The notes beneath the pieces were generated by a model. That model ran no database searches, was not told the origin of the DNA, and saw nothing but the letters and a program-made list of their open reading frames with translations. Made by a program: the position numbers and the translations under genes. A stretch of DNA of 64,000 nt from Chryseobacterium sp. SNU WT5 (lineage in GTDB: Bacteria; Bacteroidota; Bacteroidia; Flavobacteriales; Weeksellaceae), in contig NZ_CP041687.1 in NCBI RefSeq assembly GCF_007362475.1, positions 1 to 64,000 of the forward strand. Direction: 5' to 3'. Below, one piece after another: positions 55,338-64,000 of this stretch (the first letter of the stretch is position 1; each line of letters opens with the position of its first letter).

Positions 55338-56447
55338 CTATTTAACTTTTACAAGTTCAACATCAAAAATCAACCAGGCATTCGGTGGAATAACACCACC
55401 AGCTCCTCTTGCTCCATAACCAAGCTCTGCAGGAATTAAAAATGTAGCAGTTTCTCCTTCGTTAAGTAAAAGAATTCCTTCATCCCAACCTTTAATCACT
55501 TGACCCATACCAATTGAAATTTCTATAGGTTCATTTCTTTTAAACGAAGAATCAAACTCGGTCCCATCTACTAATTTCCCTGCATAATGTACAGAAACTG
55601 CATCACCAACTTTAGGTTTTGTCCCTTCAGTTTTTTTAGTGATTTTGTAATATAAACCAGATGCGGTTGACTCCATTCCTGCTTTCAAATCATCTACCAA
55701 TTTCTGTTGGTTAGCAGCAAATTCCGCTTCTTTTTTCTTGTTATCAGCTTCAATTTTATCTAAAATTGCCTTATTATTTTCTTTGATTTTACCTTTACCT
55801 TCCGCAAAAATCTTTGCTGAATCATATCCTTTGTACTCGTCACCTTTACTGAAGATGGACACTTTCTCTAAAACCACATCAGTTTTAGGTTTGTCTTGCG
55901 CACCTTTTTCCACGTTTGCAATATCATCAATTACATCAATTCCATTAACAACTTTACCAAAAATAGTGTGTTTTCCATCTAACCAATTAGTTGCAATCTC
56001 TGTAATAAAGAATTGAGATCCGTTTGTATTTGGTCCCGAATTCGCCATGGAAAGAATTCCTTTACCAATATGTTTAAGATCATTTTTCTCATCGTCAAAC
56101 TTGTAACCTGGATCACCCATTCCTGTTCCTTTTGGGTCGCCTCCCTGTATCATAAAGTCTTTAATAACTCTATGGAAAATCGTTCCGTCATAAAAAGGAA
56201 CTCCTTTAGCTTTCGCTTTGTTCTCTATTTTACCTTCTGCTAAACCTACAAAGTTAGCCACGGTTACTGGTGCTTTTTTGTCTTCTAATTTAACGACCAT
56301 ATTTCCTTTTGAAGTTTGGAAATTGGCGTAGAGCCCGTCATTTAGGCTTGCGTAAGTTTCTTTGTCTACGTTCATTTTTTTATAAATTGGGGTACAACTT
56401 GTTACTGATATCGCAGCTAGAGCGATAATTAAATTATTTTTAAACAT
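55338..56447 (-). CDS. Lipoprotein with cyclophilin and FKBP prolyl isomerase domains
   Basis: 369 residues. Lipobox ISVTSC (Cys18). Residues about 40-205 are a cyclophilin (FHRVIKDFMIQGGDP, FFITEIATNWLDGKHTIFG). A Lys/Glu-rich helical linker (about 215-265) leads to an FKBP domain (about 270-369: VSVHYAGKLVDGTEFDSS, GWDEGILLLNEGETATFLIP, GAGGVIPPNAWLIFDVEL). Two different prolyl isomerase folds on one chain, in the periplasm. It lies 12 bases after gldI, so the two are one unit. Confidence 0.93.
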   Translation of the reverse strand: MFKNNLIIALAAISVTSCTPIYKKMNVDKETYASLNDGLYANFQTSKGNMVVKLEDKKAPVTVANFVGLAEGKIENKAKAKGVPFYDGTIFHRVIKDFMIQGGDPKGTGMGDPGYKFDDEKNDLKHIGKGILSMANSGPNTNGSQFFITEIATNWLDGKHTIFGKVVNGIDVIDDIANVEKGAQDKPKTDVVLEKVSIFSKGDEYKGYDSAKIFAEGKGKIKENNKAILDKIEADNKKKEAEFAANQQKLVDDLKAGMESTASGLYYKITKKTEGTKPKVGDAVSVHYAGKLVDGTEFDSSFKRNEPIEISIGMGQVIKGWDEGILLLNEGETATFLIPAELGYGARGAGGVIPPNAWLIFDVELVKVK

Positions 56448-56459
56448 ATATGATACTAT

Positions 56460-56969
56460 TTAGAGTAATCTCAACTTAATCATTAAAGGCATATCGCTAG
56501 GTATTTTACCATTATCACCGTACGTACCAAAACCCAACGAAGATGGTACTAAAAGTGTTACTTCCTGATTGTGCTCCATGTAGCGTAAGGCATCTTCTAC
56601 CGGTTTAAGTTCCTCGAAGCGGCCGAATACGGCGTTGATATTCTTCTTGGGAGTTTCGTAAAGCTTTACTTTATCAAAATCATAGATATCATATTGATAG
56701 GAAACTGCTTCTCCGTTACTCTTTCTCTTCTGGCTTGATAGTTCTTTATTATTTACCCAATAGTTCATCGTCATAGGGAAAAATTCCTCCTCTTGATTCT
56801 TAATCCAATCTTCAATTTGCTCCCTTTCAATGATATTCAGGTTTTTAGTTCTATTTTTAGAAATGGCTAGTTCTTTTTCGCTAAACATTCCTCCAACTGG
56901 CGGATGCGATGGAGCATGTTCTACACAACCCATCAAAATTACCGAAAATATTAAAATCAACTTTCTCAT
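56460..56969 (-). CDS. gldI: Gliding motility-associated prolyl isomerase GldI-like lipoprotein
   Basis: 169 residues with lipobox ILMGC (Cys15). FKBP-type domain with AVSYQYDIYD, PVEDALRYMEHNQEVTLLVPS, LGFGTYGDNGKIPSDMPL. GldI of Flavobacterium johnsoniae is a lipoprotein of this type that supports gliding and T9SS function. Many non-gliding Weeksellaceae keep it, so motility is not implied. It precedes the larger isomerase by 12 bases. Confidence 0.88.
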   Translation of the reverse strand: MRKLILIFSVILMGCVEHAPSHPPVGGMFSEKELAISKNRTKNLNIIEREQIEDWIKNQEEEFFPMTMNYWVNNKELSSQKRKSNGEAVSYQYDIYDFDKVKLYETPKKNINAVFGRFEELKPVEDALRYMEHNQEVTLLVPSSLGFGTYGDNGKIPSDMPLMIKLRLL

Positions 56970-57013
56970 AAAACTTTTGCGAAAATAAGCAATTTGCCTC
57001 AGATTCGAAAATA

Positions 57014-57044
57014 AAAAACCGAGATATAGTAATCTCGGTTTTCC
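57014..57044 (-). terminator. Terminator of ilvE
   Basis: Stem AAAACCGAGAT / ATCTCGGTTTT with a 6-base loop; T run on the minus strand after it. Confidence 0.88.
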
Positions 57045-57073
57045 TATTTGTTAATTCAATAACTAGCGTTAAG

Positions 57074-58141
57074 TTATTCTACATCTTTCTTTTCAACAAG
57101 CACTCTCCATCCAAATGGGTCTTCTGCATTGTTGGTTTGAATATCTACTAAATCTTTTTGTAGCGTTAATGCGAAACTATCTTCTAAAGTTAAGAGTGGT
57201 AATTCTAATTTTTCACCTTTATAACCAATTGCTTTAAAAACACTTGTAACAACAGCGGTACCAACTCCCCAAACCTCTTTCAGAGATCCGTTTTTATGAG
57301 CTTCAACAACTGCTTTCACAGATATAGGCTCTACTTTTAGTTCAATTCCTCTTTTTTCTGCTAACTTAATGAAGCTGTCTCTTGTAATACCTGCAAGAAT
57401 CTTCTCTGAAGTTGGCGGCGTATAAATGGTATCATCAATTCTAACGAAAACATTCATGGTACCACTTTCTTCAAAATATTCGTGATTGGAATCATCTGTC
57501 CAGATAATTTGCTCAAAACCCTCCTCGTTCGCCAATTGCGTAGGATAAAAAGATGCTGCATAATTACCAGCAGCTTTTGCAAACCCAACTCCACCATTTG
57601 CAGCTCTGGAGTAATAATCTGAAATTTTAACAGAAACAGGCGCAGAATAATAACTCTTTGCCGGAGTTGCAACGATCGCAAACATATATTTATTAGCAAT
57701 TCTCGCTTTCAAAGCTTCTTCTGTAGCGAAAATTAATGGTCGGATATATAATGCATTTCCTTCACCATAAGGAATCCATTCTCTGTCTAAGTTTACCAAT
57801 GCTTTCAAACCTTCCAAAAAGATCTCTTCAGTTACTTCTGGCATTGCAAGACGAGTAGCAGATTTATTAATTCGTGAGAAATTTTGTTCTGGTCTAAATA
57901 AAAAGACTTGATCATCTTTATCTTTATAAGCCTTCATCCCTTCAAAACAAGCTTGACCGTAGTTAACCGCCATCATAGCTGGCGAAAAAGGAAGCGGTCC
58001 ATAAGGCATAATTTTAACATCACCCCATTTCCCATCCTCGTATTCACAAATCACCATGTGATCACTAAACATATTTCCGAAAGAAAAGTTCTCCGGATCA
58101 AATTCTGAAATTCTCGGATGAGTAGATTTTTGAATTATCAT
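57074..58141 (-). CDS. ilvE: Branched-chain amino acid aminotransferase
   Basis: 355 residues, fold type IV PLP enzyme; makes and breaks down Leu, Ile and Val. Motifs: NYGQACFEGMKAYK, RLAMPEVTEE, YIRPLIFATEEALK, GGVGFAKAAGNYAAS (PLP lysine region), and EESGTMNVFV. Length and motifs fit the longer BCAT subgroup. Single gene with promoter and terminator. Confidence 0.95.
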   Translation of the reverse strand: MIIQKSTHPRISEFDPENFSFGNMFSDHMVICEYEDGKWGDVKIMPYGPLPFSPAMMAVNYGQACFEGMKAYKDKDDQVFLFRPEQNFSRINKSATRLAMPEVTEEIFLEGLKALVNLDREWIPYGEGNALYIRPLIFATEEALKARIANKYMFAIVATPAKSYYSAPVSVKISDYYSRAANGGVGFAKAAGNYAASFYPTQLANEEGFEQIIWTDDSNHEYFEESGTMNVFVRIDDTIYTPPTSEKILAGITRDSFIKLAEKRGIELKVEPISVKAVVEAHKNGSLKEVWGVGTAVVTSVFKAIGYKGEKLELPLLTLEDSFALTLQKDLVDIQTNNAEDPFGWRVLVEKKDVE

Positions 58142-58166
58142 TTTTAAAATTTTTATAGATGTTCTA

Positions 58167-58174
58167 CAAATTTA
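58167..58174 (-). promoter_or_regulatory. Promoter -7 box of ilvE
   Basis: The minus strand reads TAAATTTG, exact TAnnTTTG match 26 bases before the ATG at 58141. Confidence 0.45.
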
Positions 58175-58225
58175 ACATAATTTTTTAATTTTCAAAATTT
58201 TAAATTATTTTTACAAAAAAATAGC

Positions 58226-58900
58226 ATGGAAAGGGAGATTAAAACTACTGAAGATGGCAGTAAAACATTATACATCAGTGCATTAAATGAAAATTACCAT
58301 TCTTACCATGGAGCCTTACAAGAAGCACAACACGTCTTTATAGAAAACGGATTAAATTTGATAGATCATTGCGATATTAATATTTTAGAACTCGGTTTCG
58401 GTACAGGTCTTAATGTTTTAGCAACAATTAATGAATTTTTGAAAACTGACAAAAGTCATATCATTCATTATTTTACCTTAGAAAAATATCCCGTAAGCGA
58501 AAAAGAAGTTAAAGAACTCGATTATGGGAGTCTATTTGATGAGAATAGCGTAAAAAAGAGCTATTTAAAAATACACAGTACCGATTGGAATGAAACTTTT
58601 GAAATTCTACCAAATTTCTTCCTAACAAAATATCAGTGCAATTTTTTCGAACTTGTAAATCTCCAACTTCCTAAAATCAATTTAGTTTATTTTGATTGCT
58701 TTGGAGCTCGCGTACAACCTAATCTATGGGAGAAACCTTTGTTTGAAATGATTTCTAATAAGATGGAAACCAGCGGACTTTTAACGACCTATTCTTCTAA
58801 AGGAAGTGTTCGCAGGATTTTACATGATTTAAATTTTACCGTGGAAAAGAAAAAAGGTCCACCAGGGAAAAGAGAAATGATTAATGCAATAAAAAATTAG
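58226..58900 (+). CDS. mnmD: tRNA 5-aminomethyl-2-thiouridine methyltransferase domain protein (MnmD)
   Basis: 224 residues. SAM-dependent methyltransferase of the DUF752/MnmC1 type that finishes the wobble uridine modification in tRNA. Marks: NENYHSYHGALQEAQHVFI, LELGFGTGLNVLAT (SAM site), YFDCFGARVQPNLW, and TYSSKGSVRR. The oxidase half of MnmC is not attached, which is normal for these bacteria. Confidence 0.9.
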   Translation: MEREIKTTEDGSKTLYISALNENYHSYHGALQEAQHVFIENGLNLIDHCDINILELGFGTGLNVLATINEFLKTDKSHIIHYFTLEKYPVSEKEVKELDYGSLFDENSVKKSYLKIHSTDWNETFEILPNFFLTKYQCNFFELVNLQLPKINLVYFDCFGARVQPNLWEKPLFEMISNKMETSGLLTTYSSKGSVRRILHDLNFTVEKKKGPPGKREMINAIKN

Positions 58901-58917
58901 GAATTGGTAAAAAGTAA

Positions 58918-58925
58918 TAACTTTG
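58918..58925 (+). promoter_or_regulatory. Promoter -7 box of the Nudix gene
   Basis: TAACTTTG, exact TAnnTTTG match 25 bases before the ATG at 58951. Confidence 0.45.
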
Positions 58926-58950
58926 TATCTAACCTCAGAAGTATAATATT

Positions 58951-59367
58951 ATGATTGATAAAGTTAATGTAAGAGTATATGCAACTATTGTAAAAGATAA
59001 CAAAGTCCTTTCGTTAAGGGAAGAATATGTAGGAGAGCAATTATTAAAGTTTCCAGGTGGCGGGCTGGAAAATGGAGAAGGCGTTCTTGCATGTTTACAA
59101 CGAGAATTACAGGAAGAACTCAACATCAACATACAAAATATAAAGCATTTATACACTCAAGAAGATTTCATGGCCTCGAGATTTCGTGACAACGAGCAAC
59201 TGCTAAGCATCTATTATACCGCTGAAATCATAGACGAAAATGATTTACTCATTATGGATCCGTGCATTGAAAAAATAGAATGGGTTTCCCTCGACACCGA
59301 AGAAAACCCATTTCCTTTACCTATTGATAAAATTGCATTTGATGTTTTAAAAAAGCAATTGTTATAA
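58951..59367 (+). CDS. Nudix hydrolase
   Basis: 138 residues. Nudix box GGLENGEGVLACLQRELQEE matches Gx5Ex7REUxEE; the Gly that usually follows is Asn (EELNI). The fold is otherwise typical (KVLSLREEYVGEQLLKFPGG). Hydrolyses some nucleoside diphosphate-linked compound, substrate unknown. Its end overlaps the stop of the convergent nuclease gene by 6 bases. Confidence 0.88.
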   Translation: MIDKVNVRVYATIVKDNKVLSLREEYVGEQLLKFPGGGLENGEGVLACLQRELQEELNINIQNIKHLYTQEDFMASRFRDNEQLLSIYYTAEIIDENDLLIMDPCIEKIEWVSLDTEENPFPLPIDKIAFDVLKKQLL

Positions 59368-60153
59368 GACGTCATTTAAAACCTTAGCCAAACGCAACCC
59401 GCCATACAACAATTGTCTTTCCATTAAAGACTCAAATTTATAATTATAATCATAAGAATAATTGGTATCTGCTATTGAGTTTGCATAAATTCTGTTCGCA
59501 GCTTTATGGCTGTCATACAACCACTCTTCAAGTGTTCCAGATTGTATTATTTTTTTTTCCTGTTTTGATCTTACGTCTAAAACGCGTGCATATTCAGTAT
59601 AACTGTATTTCTGAAAATCTACTAATTTAGAATCCCATAAGGTGTGTAAATTAGTATTTTCTCCAAAAAATTTTATTTTAACTCTGTTACCTCCCAAATC
59701 TTCTAACCTACCTAGGTGTAAAGGCTGAGCAGCATCGCCTACAAGATGAATTAAGAAACGTAAAGCGATCTCCCGATCTAGCGGAGAAGTACTTTTATCT
59801 TTAATTTGACCTGATAGTATATTAATTTGTGTATAAATATTAGGTGCTTTTTGAGCCTTTAGTGCATTAGTAAACTCACTGAAATTCGCTTGAGGGGAAA
59901 CATTTACATAATGCCATTGATCTGTTGCTTTCCAAACTCCGGTGGTATCAGATTTAATGAAATCTGGCCAGTTTGCCCAATAAGCTAGTTTTTGATCTCC
60001 TAAGATTTTCTTCAAGTGTCTTTTAGCTTTTGGGGTAAGATTGTTCTGTGCAATTTCTGCAATCACTCTGTGACCAGTTGTTCCCCATGAATAGGCGAAA
60101 TTAAAACTCAGCAATGTTAAAATTACTATTGAGTTCCTTAAAATATTCTTCAT
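59362..60153 (-). CDS. S1/P1 family nuclease, exported
   Basis: 263 residues from the ATG at 60153. Signal peptide cleavage after AYS would leave Trp as the first mature residue (WGTTGHRVIAEIA), as required in S1/P1 nucleases, where the N-terminal amine binds zinc. Other zinc ligands: WANWPDFI, DQWHYVNV, LIHLVGDAAQPLHLG, and NLHTLWDSKL. It should degrade single-stranded nucleic acids in the periplasm or outside, perhaps for phosphate. One base after the DUF4294 gene. Confidence 0.93.
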   Translation of the reverse strand: MKNILRNSIVILTLLSFNFAYSWGTTGHRVIAEIAQNNLTPKAKRHLKKILGDQKLAYWANWPDFIKSDTTGVWKATDQWHYVNVSPQANFSEFTNALKAQKAPNIYTQINILSGQIKDKSTSPLDREIALRFLIHLVGDAAQPLHLGRLEDLGGNRVKIKFFGENTNLHTLWDSKLVDFQKYSYTEYARVLDVRSKQEKKIIQSGTLEEWLYDSHKAANRIYANSIADTNYSYDYNYKFESLMERQLLYGGLRLAKVLNDVL

Positions 60154-60154
60154 A

Positions 60155-60859
60155 TTATTTTTTAACTTTAAAACTTTGATATCCTGGATATGGCTGAAGG
60201 TAACCACTGTTCCAGTTGCTCTGTAAAAGCGATTCTATAAACTCATCACTTCTGTCTACATGAGGATTATATGGTTCTTTGATGCTTACATCTGCAATAT
60301 TCCCTTTCACATTCCACCAAAATGCACTCCATCCACCACGTAACTCTTTTATAATATCATAAACAGTTTTTCCGGTAGCGCGATTCATCAGTTTTGCGAA
60401 AACTCTTCCTTCAGTTGTGGTAAGATCACGCAGTTGTAATTCGTATTCATTTGCAAGATCCTTCTGCCTTTCATTAACATATTGCCGTTGAGATTCTTTA
60501 CTCAGCGTTTTTAATTCATCCTGAATATCCTGATATTGTTCCAAAGCAGTTAAGAAGAGAGGATACACGCGACTCAATTTCTTATTTAAAAAATAATAAT
60601 AATTCTGATCGAGTTGATTGTTAAAGCGTGGTTTATTCACCAAAAGCAGCTCGTCCATTACTACAACATTTTCGCCGTTTATTTCATAAATTCTAGCTCT
60701 CTGACTTACATCATAGTAAAATTTATTCCCGTATTCGTCCGTTTTTAATAATTCCTGGGGATACTCACTGAGTGGTTTTGGCATTATTGAATCTCGTTGT
60801 GCGTTTGCAAATAGTCCGAAAAACAATAGAAATAGTAAGATCAGTTTGTTAAAATTCAT
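60155..60859 (-). CDS. DUF4294 protein, exported
   Basis: 234 residues with a signal peptide (LLFLLFFGLFANAQ). Marks of the DUF4294 family: YYDVSQRARIYEINGENVVVM (part), YYYFLNKKLSRVYPLFLTAL, and RATGKTVYDIIKELRGGWSAFWW. Restricted to Bacteroidota; function unknown. First gene of a two-gene unit with the S1/P1 nuclease. Confidence 0.88.
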   Translation of the reverse strand: MNFNKLILLFLLFFGLFANAQRDSIMPKPLSEYPQELLKTDEYGNKFYYDVSQRARIYEINGENVVVMDELLLVNKPRFNNQLDQNYYYFLNKKLSRVYPLFLTALEQYQDIQDELKTLSKESQRQYVNERQKDLANEYELQLRDLTTTEGRVFAKLMNRATGKTVYDIIKELRGGWSAFWWNVKGNIADVSIKEPYNPHVDRSDEFIESLLQSNWNSGYLQPYPGYQSFKVKK

Positions 60860-60914
60860 TATTTTTACCTTCTATAAAATCAAAACTTAACGCAACAAAA
60901 TTCATTCCTTTCCC

Positions 60915-61991
60915 ATGAAATTTGAAAAAAAATCTCTCGAATTTTTAGAAAAATATCTAAATACCGCTTCTCCAACAGGTTACGAACATAACGGGCAGAA
61001 AATTTGGATGAACTATCTGAAACCTTACGTAGACAAAATTGAAGTAGATCATTATGGAACTTGCTACGGAATCATCAATCCCGACGCGGAATTTCGAGTC
61101 GTTATTGAAGCCCATGCCGATGAAATTTCCTGGTACGTAAATTATATCACCGATGAAGGGTTAATCTACGTCATCAGAAATGGAGGCTCCGACCAAATGA
61201 TCGCTCCCTCCAAAGTAGTTCATTTACATGGTGAAAAAGGAATTGTAAAAGGTGTTTTTGGATGGCCAGCAATTCATACAAGAGGTGTAAATGCCGATGA
61301 GCCCATCCCAAAAATAGAAAATATTTTTATTGATTGTGGGGCAGCAAACAAAAAAGAAGTTGAAGATCTCGGAATTTTTGTAGGAACGATGATTACCTAT
61401 CCCGATGAATTCTTTACATTAAATGAAAAATATTTCGTTTCCAGAGCATTGGATAATCGAATTGGCGGATTTATGATTGCCGAAGTAGCGCGCCTATTAA
61501 GGGAGAACAATAAAAAACTTCCATTCGGTTTATACATTACAAATTCGGTACAGGAAGAAGTTGGTTTGTATGGTGCAAATATGATCGCAGATACAATTAA
61601 ACCCAATATCGCAATTGTTACAGATGTTACCCACGACACCTCTACTCCGATGATTGAAAAGAAAAAAGAAGGAGATACAAAATGTGGTGATGGCCCTGTG
61701 ATTTTCTTTGCACCTAGCATTCATCACAATATTCGTGAATCAATCGTAGCTACCGCAAAGAAAAATGAGATCCCTTTTCAAAGAGCTGCTTCCAGTAGAG
61801 CAACAGGAACAGATACTGATGCGTTTGCCCATTCTAATGGCGGAGTTCCATCCGCATTAATTTCACTTCCTTTAAGATATATGCATACCACTGTGGAGAT
61901 GGTTTCTCAGGAAGATGTTGCTCATGTCATTCAGTTAATTTATGAATCTTTACTGCAGATTACGCCTGATATGAATTTAAAATACCATTAA
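60915..61991 (+). CDS. M42 family metallopeptidase
   Basis: 358 residues. Cytosolic zinc aminopeptidase of the tetrahedral TET/glutamyl-aminopeptidase group. Metal and catalytic motifs: VIEAHADEISWYV, SRALDNRIGGF, SVQEEVGLYGANM, IVTDVTHD, and the C-terminal PLRYMHTTVEM. Length is typical. Single gene ahead of rpe. Confidence 0.93.
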   Translation: MKFEKKSLEFLEKYLNTASPTGYEHNGQKIWMNYLKPYVDKIEVDHYGTCYGIINPDAEFRVVIEAHADEISWYVNYITDEGLIYVIRNGGSDQMIAPSKVVHLHGEKGIVKGVFGWPAIHTRGVNADEPIPKIENIFIDCGAANKKEVEDLGIFVGTMITYPDEFFTLNEKYFVSRALDNRIGGFMIAEVARLLRENNKKLPFGLYITNSVQEEVGLYGANMIADTIKPNIAIVTDVTHDTSTPMIEKKKEGDTKCGDGPVIFFAPSIHHNIRESIVATAKKNEIPFQRAASSRATGTDTDAFAHSNGGVPSALISLPLRYMHTTVEMVSQEDVAHVIQLIYESLLQITPDMNLKYH

Positions 61992-62037
61992 TTAAAGTTC
62001 TAAAAAAAGCCAAAAAGTAAAATATAAAAAAGTAAAA

Positions 62038-62688
62038 ATGAAAACAAAATTAATTGCTCCTTCTCTTTTGTCTGCCGATTTTGGACATTTGAAACGAGAT
62101 ATCGAAATGCTAAATGAATCGCAAGCAGATTGGCTTCATGTAGATGTAATGGATGGTAGATTTGTTCCAAATATTTCATTTGGTTTTCCTGTAATGAAAA
62201 CTGTACAGGAACATTCTACAAAATTTGTGGACGTTCACTTGATGATTGTAGAACCTGAAAAATATGTGGAAGAATTTATTGAACGAGGTGCCGATTTAGT
62301 TTCTGTTCACTATGAAGCTTGCAATCACCTGAATAGAGTGATTAAATTGATTCAAGATAAAGGGGCGAAAGCAGGAGTGGTATTAAACCCAGCAACACCA
62401 GTTTTAATGTTAGAAGATATTATTGCTGAAGTTGATCTGGTATTACTAATGAGTGTAAATCCTGGTTTTGGAGGTCAAAAATTTATTCAGAATACGTATA
62501 AAAAAATTGCAGAAACCAAAGACCTTATCTTATCAAATAATTCTACAGCACTCATTCAGGTTGATGGCGGAGTGAATCTAGATAACGCAGCGAAACTTTT
62601 TGATGCTGGAGCTGATGTTTTGGTGGCGGGAAATGCAGTGTTCTCCTCAGAAAATCCAGCAAAAACGATTGAATTGCTGAAAATATAA
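62038..62688 (+). CDS. rpe: Ribulose-phosphate 3-epimerase
   Basis: 216 residues, TIM barrel. Interconverts ribulose-5-phosphate and xylulose-5-phosphate in the pentose phosphate pathway. Motifs: IAPSLLSADFGHL, HVDVMDGRFVPNISFG, VDVHLMIVEPE, LMSVNPGFGGQKFI, and QVDGGVNLDNA; the metal His and Asp residues are all present. Single gene with a strong terminator. Confidence 0.97.
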   Translation: MKTKLIAPSLLSADFGHLKRDIEMLNESQADWLHVDVMDGRFVPNISFGFPVMKTVQEHSTKFVDVHLMIVEPEKYVEEFIERGADLVSVHYEACNHLNRVIKLIQDKGAKAGVVLNPATPVLMLEDIIAEVDLVLLMSVNPGFGGQKFIQNTYKKIAETKDLILSNNSTALIQVDGGVNLDNAAKLFDAGADVLVAGNAVFSSENPAKTIELLKI

Positions 62689-62712
62689 ATAAAACAGTTT
62701 TAAGATTAAAAG

Positions 62713-62748
62713 AAAATACCTTTCATCAGTGATGAAAGGTATTTTTTA
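62713..62748. terminator. Bidirectional terminator between rpe and ndk
   Basis: Perfect 16-base arms (62713-62728 and 62730-62745) with A and T runs; both neighbours converge. Confidence 0.93.
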
Positions 62749-62772
62749 TAAAAGGATTTCCTAAGCAATTTC

Positions 62773-63192
62773 TTAAAAAATTTCTCTTCCTGAAAAATGG
62801 AAATTAGCTTCAATTAGAGCATTTTCATCAGAGTCAGATCCGTGTACCGCATTTTCTCCAACGCTTCTTGCAAACATTTTTCTAATGGTACCTTCTGCAG
62901 CATCTGCAGGGTTTGTAGCTCCAATTAATGTTCTGAAATCTTCTACTGCATTATCTTTTTCCAATACTGCAGCAACGATTGGTGCAGAACTCATAAAGTC
63001 AACTAATTCCCCGTAAAAAGGTCTTTCAGCATGAACTTCATAAAATTTTTGTGCGTCCGCTTTCGTAAGCTGAGTTAATTTAATTGCTTTTAATTTAAAA
63101 CCTGCTTCTGCAATCTTCGCTAAAATAGCACCAATGTGGCCATCTGCAACTGCATCTGGCTTTATCATCGTAAATGTAATGTTACTTGACAT
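62773..63192 (-). CDS. ndk: Nucleoside diphosphate kinase
   Basis: 139 residues. Transfers the terminal phosphate between nucleotides through a phospho-His: His117 in NAVHGSDS. Other marks: [28 protein letters not shown], and GTIRKMFA. Normal length. Single gene. Confidence 0.97.
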   Translation of the reverse strand: MSSNITFTMIKPDAVADGHIGAILAKIAEAGFKLKAIKLTQLTKADAQKFYEVHAERPFYGELVDFMSSAPIVAAVLEKDNAVEDFRTLIGATNPADAAEGTIRKMFARSVGENAVHGSDSDENALIEANFHFSGREIF

Positions 63193-63347
63193 AATGTTGT
63201 TTTTTTTGTGGTGCGAAAATACAAAATCTTTTATATATTTGTATCGAAAATTCTTACTAGAGCGTCCATATTTTTATTTGGCATGAAAATTGTCAATTTG
63301 TATGTGATTCTCATGTTTAATTTGAGTTTTCATGGTTATTAGTTTTT

Positions 63348-63371
63348 ACCCAGCTTCGGCTGGGTTTTTTA
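63348..63371 (+). terminator. Tetraloop terminator facing the plus strand
   Basis: ACCCAGC-TTCG-GCTGGGT then TTTTT. The UUCG loop and T run suit the plus strand, yet no plus-strand gene precedes it. The minus-strand rsgA gene ends at 63369, so it overlaps that stop. Confidence 0.7.
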
Positions 63372-64000
63372 TTTGGCCGAATTCTCTTCAGCTTCCTCCA
63401 TAATCTTCAAATAAGTGATATACCTGCTCTCTTGGATTTCTCCCTGTTCTATCTTCTCCAAAACCACACATTTTGGTTCATTAATATGCATACAGTTATG
63501 ATATTTGCATTTTCTTCCTGCAACAAAAATTTCAGGAAAATAATGTTGAATTTCTTCTTTTTGAACATCTATCATTGCAAATTCACGAACTCCGGGTGTA
63601 TCGATTACACTCCCACCAAAAGTCCAGAAATGCATTTGGGCAAAAGTAGTAGTATGTTTCCCTTTCAAGTGAGTAGATGAGATTTCGGACGTTTTCAAGT
63701 TCAGGTCTGGCTGCATCGCATTTACTAAAGTCGATTTCCCACTACCCGAATGTCCAAAAAACACCGAAACCTTATCCTTAATAATATCTTTCAACAGTTC
63801 TAAATTCAAATTGGAATAAGAAGAAATCTCTAAAGTATCGTAGCCAATTTCTTGATAGATGGTTTCAATTTCGGCCGTTATCTCTTTTTCTTCCCCTGAA
63901 AGGACGTCCATTTTATTAAATAGAATCAAAGGTTTGATATTGTACGCTTCGCAACACGCTAAAAACCGATCAAGAAAACCAAAAGAAGTTTCTGGATGTT
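63369..64000 (-). CDS. rsgA: Ribosome small subunit-dependent GTPase RsgA, C-terminal part
   Basis: Gene runs off the right edge; the frame is open from 64000 (HPETSFGFLDRFLACCEA is readable upstream of the TTG at 63929, so that codon is not the start). Circularly permuted GTPase with G4 (LFNKMDV) first, then G1 (GHSGSGKST), G3 (DTPG), and a C-terminal zinc site (CKYHNCMHINEPKC). It checks late 30S assembly. The N-terminal OB domain is outside the window. Confidence 0.93.
   Translation of the reverse strand, partial: HPETSFGFLDRFLACCEAYNIKPLILFNKMDVLSGEEKEITAEIETIYQEIGYDTLEISSYSNLNLELLKDIIKDKVSVFFGHSGSGKSTLVNAMQPDLNLKTSEISSTHLKGKHTTTFAQMHFWTFGGSVIDTPGVREFAMIDVQKEEIQHYFPEIFVAGRKCKYHNCMHINEPKCVVLEKIEQGEIQESRYITYLKIMEEAEENSAK

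Overview
The window is an A+T-rich chromosomal segment of a Bacteroidota bacterium, most likely a Weeksellaceae (Chryseobacterium/Kaistella-like) flavobacterium. The evidence is a type IX secretion C-terminal sorting domain, a GldI-type lipoprotein, a DnaQ-DnaE fused replicative polymerase, a fused E1 alpha/beta 2-oxoacid dehydrogenase, DUF4294, and many upstream boxes of the flavobacterial form TAnnTTTG. No rRNA, tRNA, CRISPR array or prophage was seen. Genus assignment is inference.

Layout. 1-4413: start of an M4 metalloprotease gene (cut by the window edge), ligA, and a Ca2+/H+ exchanger. 4443-6486: an IS5-type insertion sequence (4561-6048) with an AATT direct repeat has split a small hypothetical gene. 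6519-9988: fused E1 dehydrogenase, then a two-gene unit of secreted proteins (tail-collar protein and T9SS cargo). 10445-15100: dnaE with a proofreading domain. 15338-21576: a complete curli (functional amyloid) locus, one operon on the minus strand in the order csgA-like, csgB-like, csgH/E fusion, csgF, csgG with an extra barrel, propeller lipoprotein; a convergent LuxR-type regulator with a pseudo-receiver is a CsgD candidate. 22150-27829: MATE pump, DUF72, a hypothetical, YciE/F-like DUF892, an NtrC-type regulator without HTH, and YggS. 27930-30178: a 7TM / histidine kinase / NarL response regulator operon flanked by two copies of the palindrome GGTGATTTCACC, each 23-24 bases before a TAnnTTTG box. 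30211-37237: sirtuin, acetyltransferase, gpmI, acyl-ACP desaturase, HAD phosphatase, and map-methyltransferase-SGNH hydrolase. 37234-40568: Ku and LigD (end joining). 40752-49786: era, DoxX-like protein, S9 peptidase, lipoprotein, acyl-CoA dehydrogenase, AddB-like nuclease. 50097-64000: rsmG, aminotransferase, coiled-coil protein, Nif3 family, Kv-type channel with zinc ribbon, two lipoprotein prolyl isomerases, ilvE, mnmD, Nudix, S1/P1 nuclease, DUF4294, M42 peptidase, rpe, ndk, and rsgA (cut by the edge).

Most genes are ordinary housekeeping genes in short units separated by clear hairpin terminators. The most interesting parts are the curli locus (fused CsgH/CsgE, barrel-extended CsgG, cysteine-tailed curlin) and the repeated palindrome/promoter module around the two-component operon. 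Weaker copies of that palindrome lie before the curli regulator gene and before csgA, so the two-component system may control curli. That link is inference.
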